A DNA stretch of 64,000 bases from Arthrobacter sp. MAHUQ-56 (GTDB lineage Bacteria; Actinomycetota; Actinomycetes; Actinomycetales; Micrococcaceae): assembly GCF_019710585.1 (NCBI RefSeq), contig NZ_JAIFZQ010000026.1:204417-268416 (forward strand), read 5' to 3'. The position numbers and the translations under genes were made by a program. The notes below the pieces were generated by a model. The model was not told where the DNA came from and did not search any database. It saw nothing but the letters and a program-made list of their open reading frames with translations. Positions 63,391-64,000 of this stretch are shown piece by piece (the stretch's first letter is position 1; each line of letters begins with the position of its first letter).

Positions 63391-64000
63391 CTAGTTGGAT
63401 TGGGCGAGGTAGGCGTCCAGAGTTGCGGAGCGGTGGAACCGGGCTGCCTTTTCGACGGCGTCCGCGTCAGCTCCGGCTTCGATGAGCTTCAGCAGGTTTT
63501 CGTGTTCCTCTACCGAGTCGCGGGCGCGGCCGGGGACGAAGCGGAAGGTGGAGGACCGCAGCGCCGCGAGGCGGTTCCAGCCGCGGTGGACGAGGTCCAG
63601 GATGTGCGGGTTGGGGCAGTGCTCGAACAGGACGCTGTGGAAGTCTTGGTTGAGCTGGGTGAAGCGGACGGGATCGAAGTGGTCCAGGCACCTCCGCATT
63701 TCTTCGTTCACGGCCCGGGCCCGGGCGATGGCTGCAGGATCGATCAGCGGTGCGGAGAGGGCTGTGGCGGCACCCTCCACGATGCTCAGGGTCTGCATCG
63801 TGTAGAGGTATTCAGTGGGGTCGATGCCCGCGACGGTGGCGCCGACGTTGCGTTCGAAGGTCACCAGGCCCTCGGCCTCGAGCCGCCGGATGGCCTCGCG
63901 GACGGGGACCACGCTGAAGCCGAGGTCCTTGGCGATCGAACCCAGGACCAGCCGGTAGCCGGGGGTGTAGGTGCCTTCGACGATCCGTGCCTTCACGGCC
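63391..64000 (-). CDS. GntR family regulator of the hpa operon (start beyond window)
   Basis: The frame is open to the right edge of the window, so the N-terminus is missing. The visible part (about 203 residues) has the end of the winged helix (LGFSVVPVREAIRRLEAEG; RNVGATVAGID) and an FCD domain (VRFTQLNQDFHSVLFEHC; DSVEEHENLLKLIEAGADADAV; AARFHRSATLDAYL). It reads into hpaE after 27 bases and probably senses a pathway intermediate. Confidence 0.88.
   Translation of the reverse strand, partial: AVKARIVEGTYTPGYRLVLGSIAKDLGFSVVPVREAIRRLEAEGLVTFERNVGATVAGIDPTEYLYTMQTLSIVEGAATALSAPLIDPAAIARARAVNEEMRRCLDHFDPVRFTQLNQDFHSVLFEHCPNPHILDLVHRGWNRLAALRSSTFRFVPGRARDSVEEHENLLKLIEAGADADAVEKAARFHRSATLDAYLAQSN

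Noticed and set aside
1..64000. CRISPR arrays or defence systems
   Set aside because: No regularly spaced short repeats and no cas, restriction or toxin-like genes were seen.

Overview
The window is a high-GC actinobacterial chromosome segment. Gene order and content (trp genes followed by lgt, gltBD, pyk and an ANTAR-type pdtaR regulator, plus an extradiol dioxygenase of the MndD/HPCD type) fit the Micrococcaceae, most likely Arthrobacter or Pseudarthrobacter. This assignment is inferred from gene content, not from a marker gene.

Layout. (1) 1-13.7 kb is a core block: the end of a Trp-operon membrane protein, an HGxxPAAW small membrane protein, trpC, trpB, trpA, lgt, the two glutamate synthase subunits (gltB, gltD), pyruvate kinase, and on the opposite strand the two-component regulator pdtaR. 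(2) 13.8-19.1 kb holds tRNA-Leu(CAA), acs, a small unrecognised gene, and an overlapping ald-pdxS pair. (3) 19.2-40.9 kb is a catabolic region. It contains an EhuBCDA-like ABC importer, RidA, two maleate-isomerase/EutA-like proteins, an amidase, a DUF3830 protein, a FadR-type GntR regulator, an ectoine-hydrolase-like M24 protein, a PLP aminotransferase, an M20 deacylase, a D-2-hydroxyacid dehydrogenase, a class III aminotransferase, a giant FAD/Fe-S dehydrogenase, an aldehyde dehydrogenase, an MHS-type transporter and a second pdxS. (4) 40.9-43.6 kb is gene-poor and eroded: a nonsense-mutated small gene, a second copy of the tRNA-Leu 3' end with about 400 bp of its downstream DNA, and a lone GntR gene. 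(5) 43.6-57.3 kb is a second catabolic region: an SsuABC/NitT-type importer, an MmgE/PrpD protein, an HpaB-type monooxygenase, a flavin reductase fused to an IclR-like domain, and divergently a 4-hydroxyacetophenone-type Baeyer-Villiger monooxygenase with an esterase, then a quinone oxidoreductase. (6) 57.5-64 kb is a homoprotocatechuate meta-cleavage operon on the minus strand: GntR (cut by the window edge), hpaE, hpaD, hpaH, hpaI and a succinate-semialdehyde dehydrogenase.

How the parts work together. In region 3 seven copies of a 12-bp palindrome, ATTGTnnACAAT, lie in nearly every promoter gap between 19.2 and 32.4 kb, including the one before the GntR gene. The scattered operons therefore look like one self-regulated regulon. 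The importer and the M24 enzyme point to ectoine or a related cyclic amidine, but eutB/eutC and an EutE-type deacetylase are not present, and an amidase, DUF3830 and a second EutA-like protein are added. I consider this the best candidate for an undescribed variant pathway. Region 5 looks like a route that turns an aromatic ketone into an ester, then a phenol, then a catechol. Region 6 would cleave homoprotocatechuate to pyruvate and succinate semialdehyde and oxidise the latter to succinate.

Two structural points deserve attention. The tRNA-Leu 3' end plus about 400 bp is duplicated at 13.9 and 41.6 kb, which brackets region 3 like attachment sites, although no integrase is visible. The two pdxS genes are inverted, nearly identical copies 22 kb apart, and the second has Arg to Cys at a conserved position. 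All function calls come from reading motifs by eye; no search was run.
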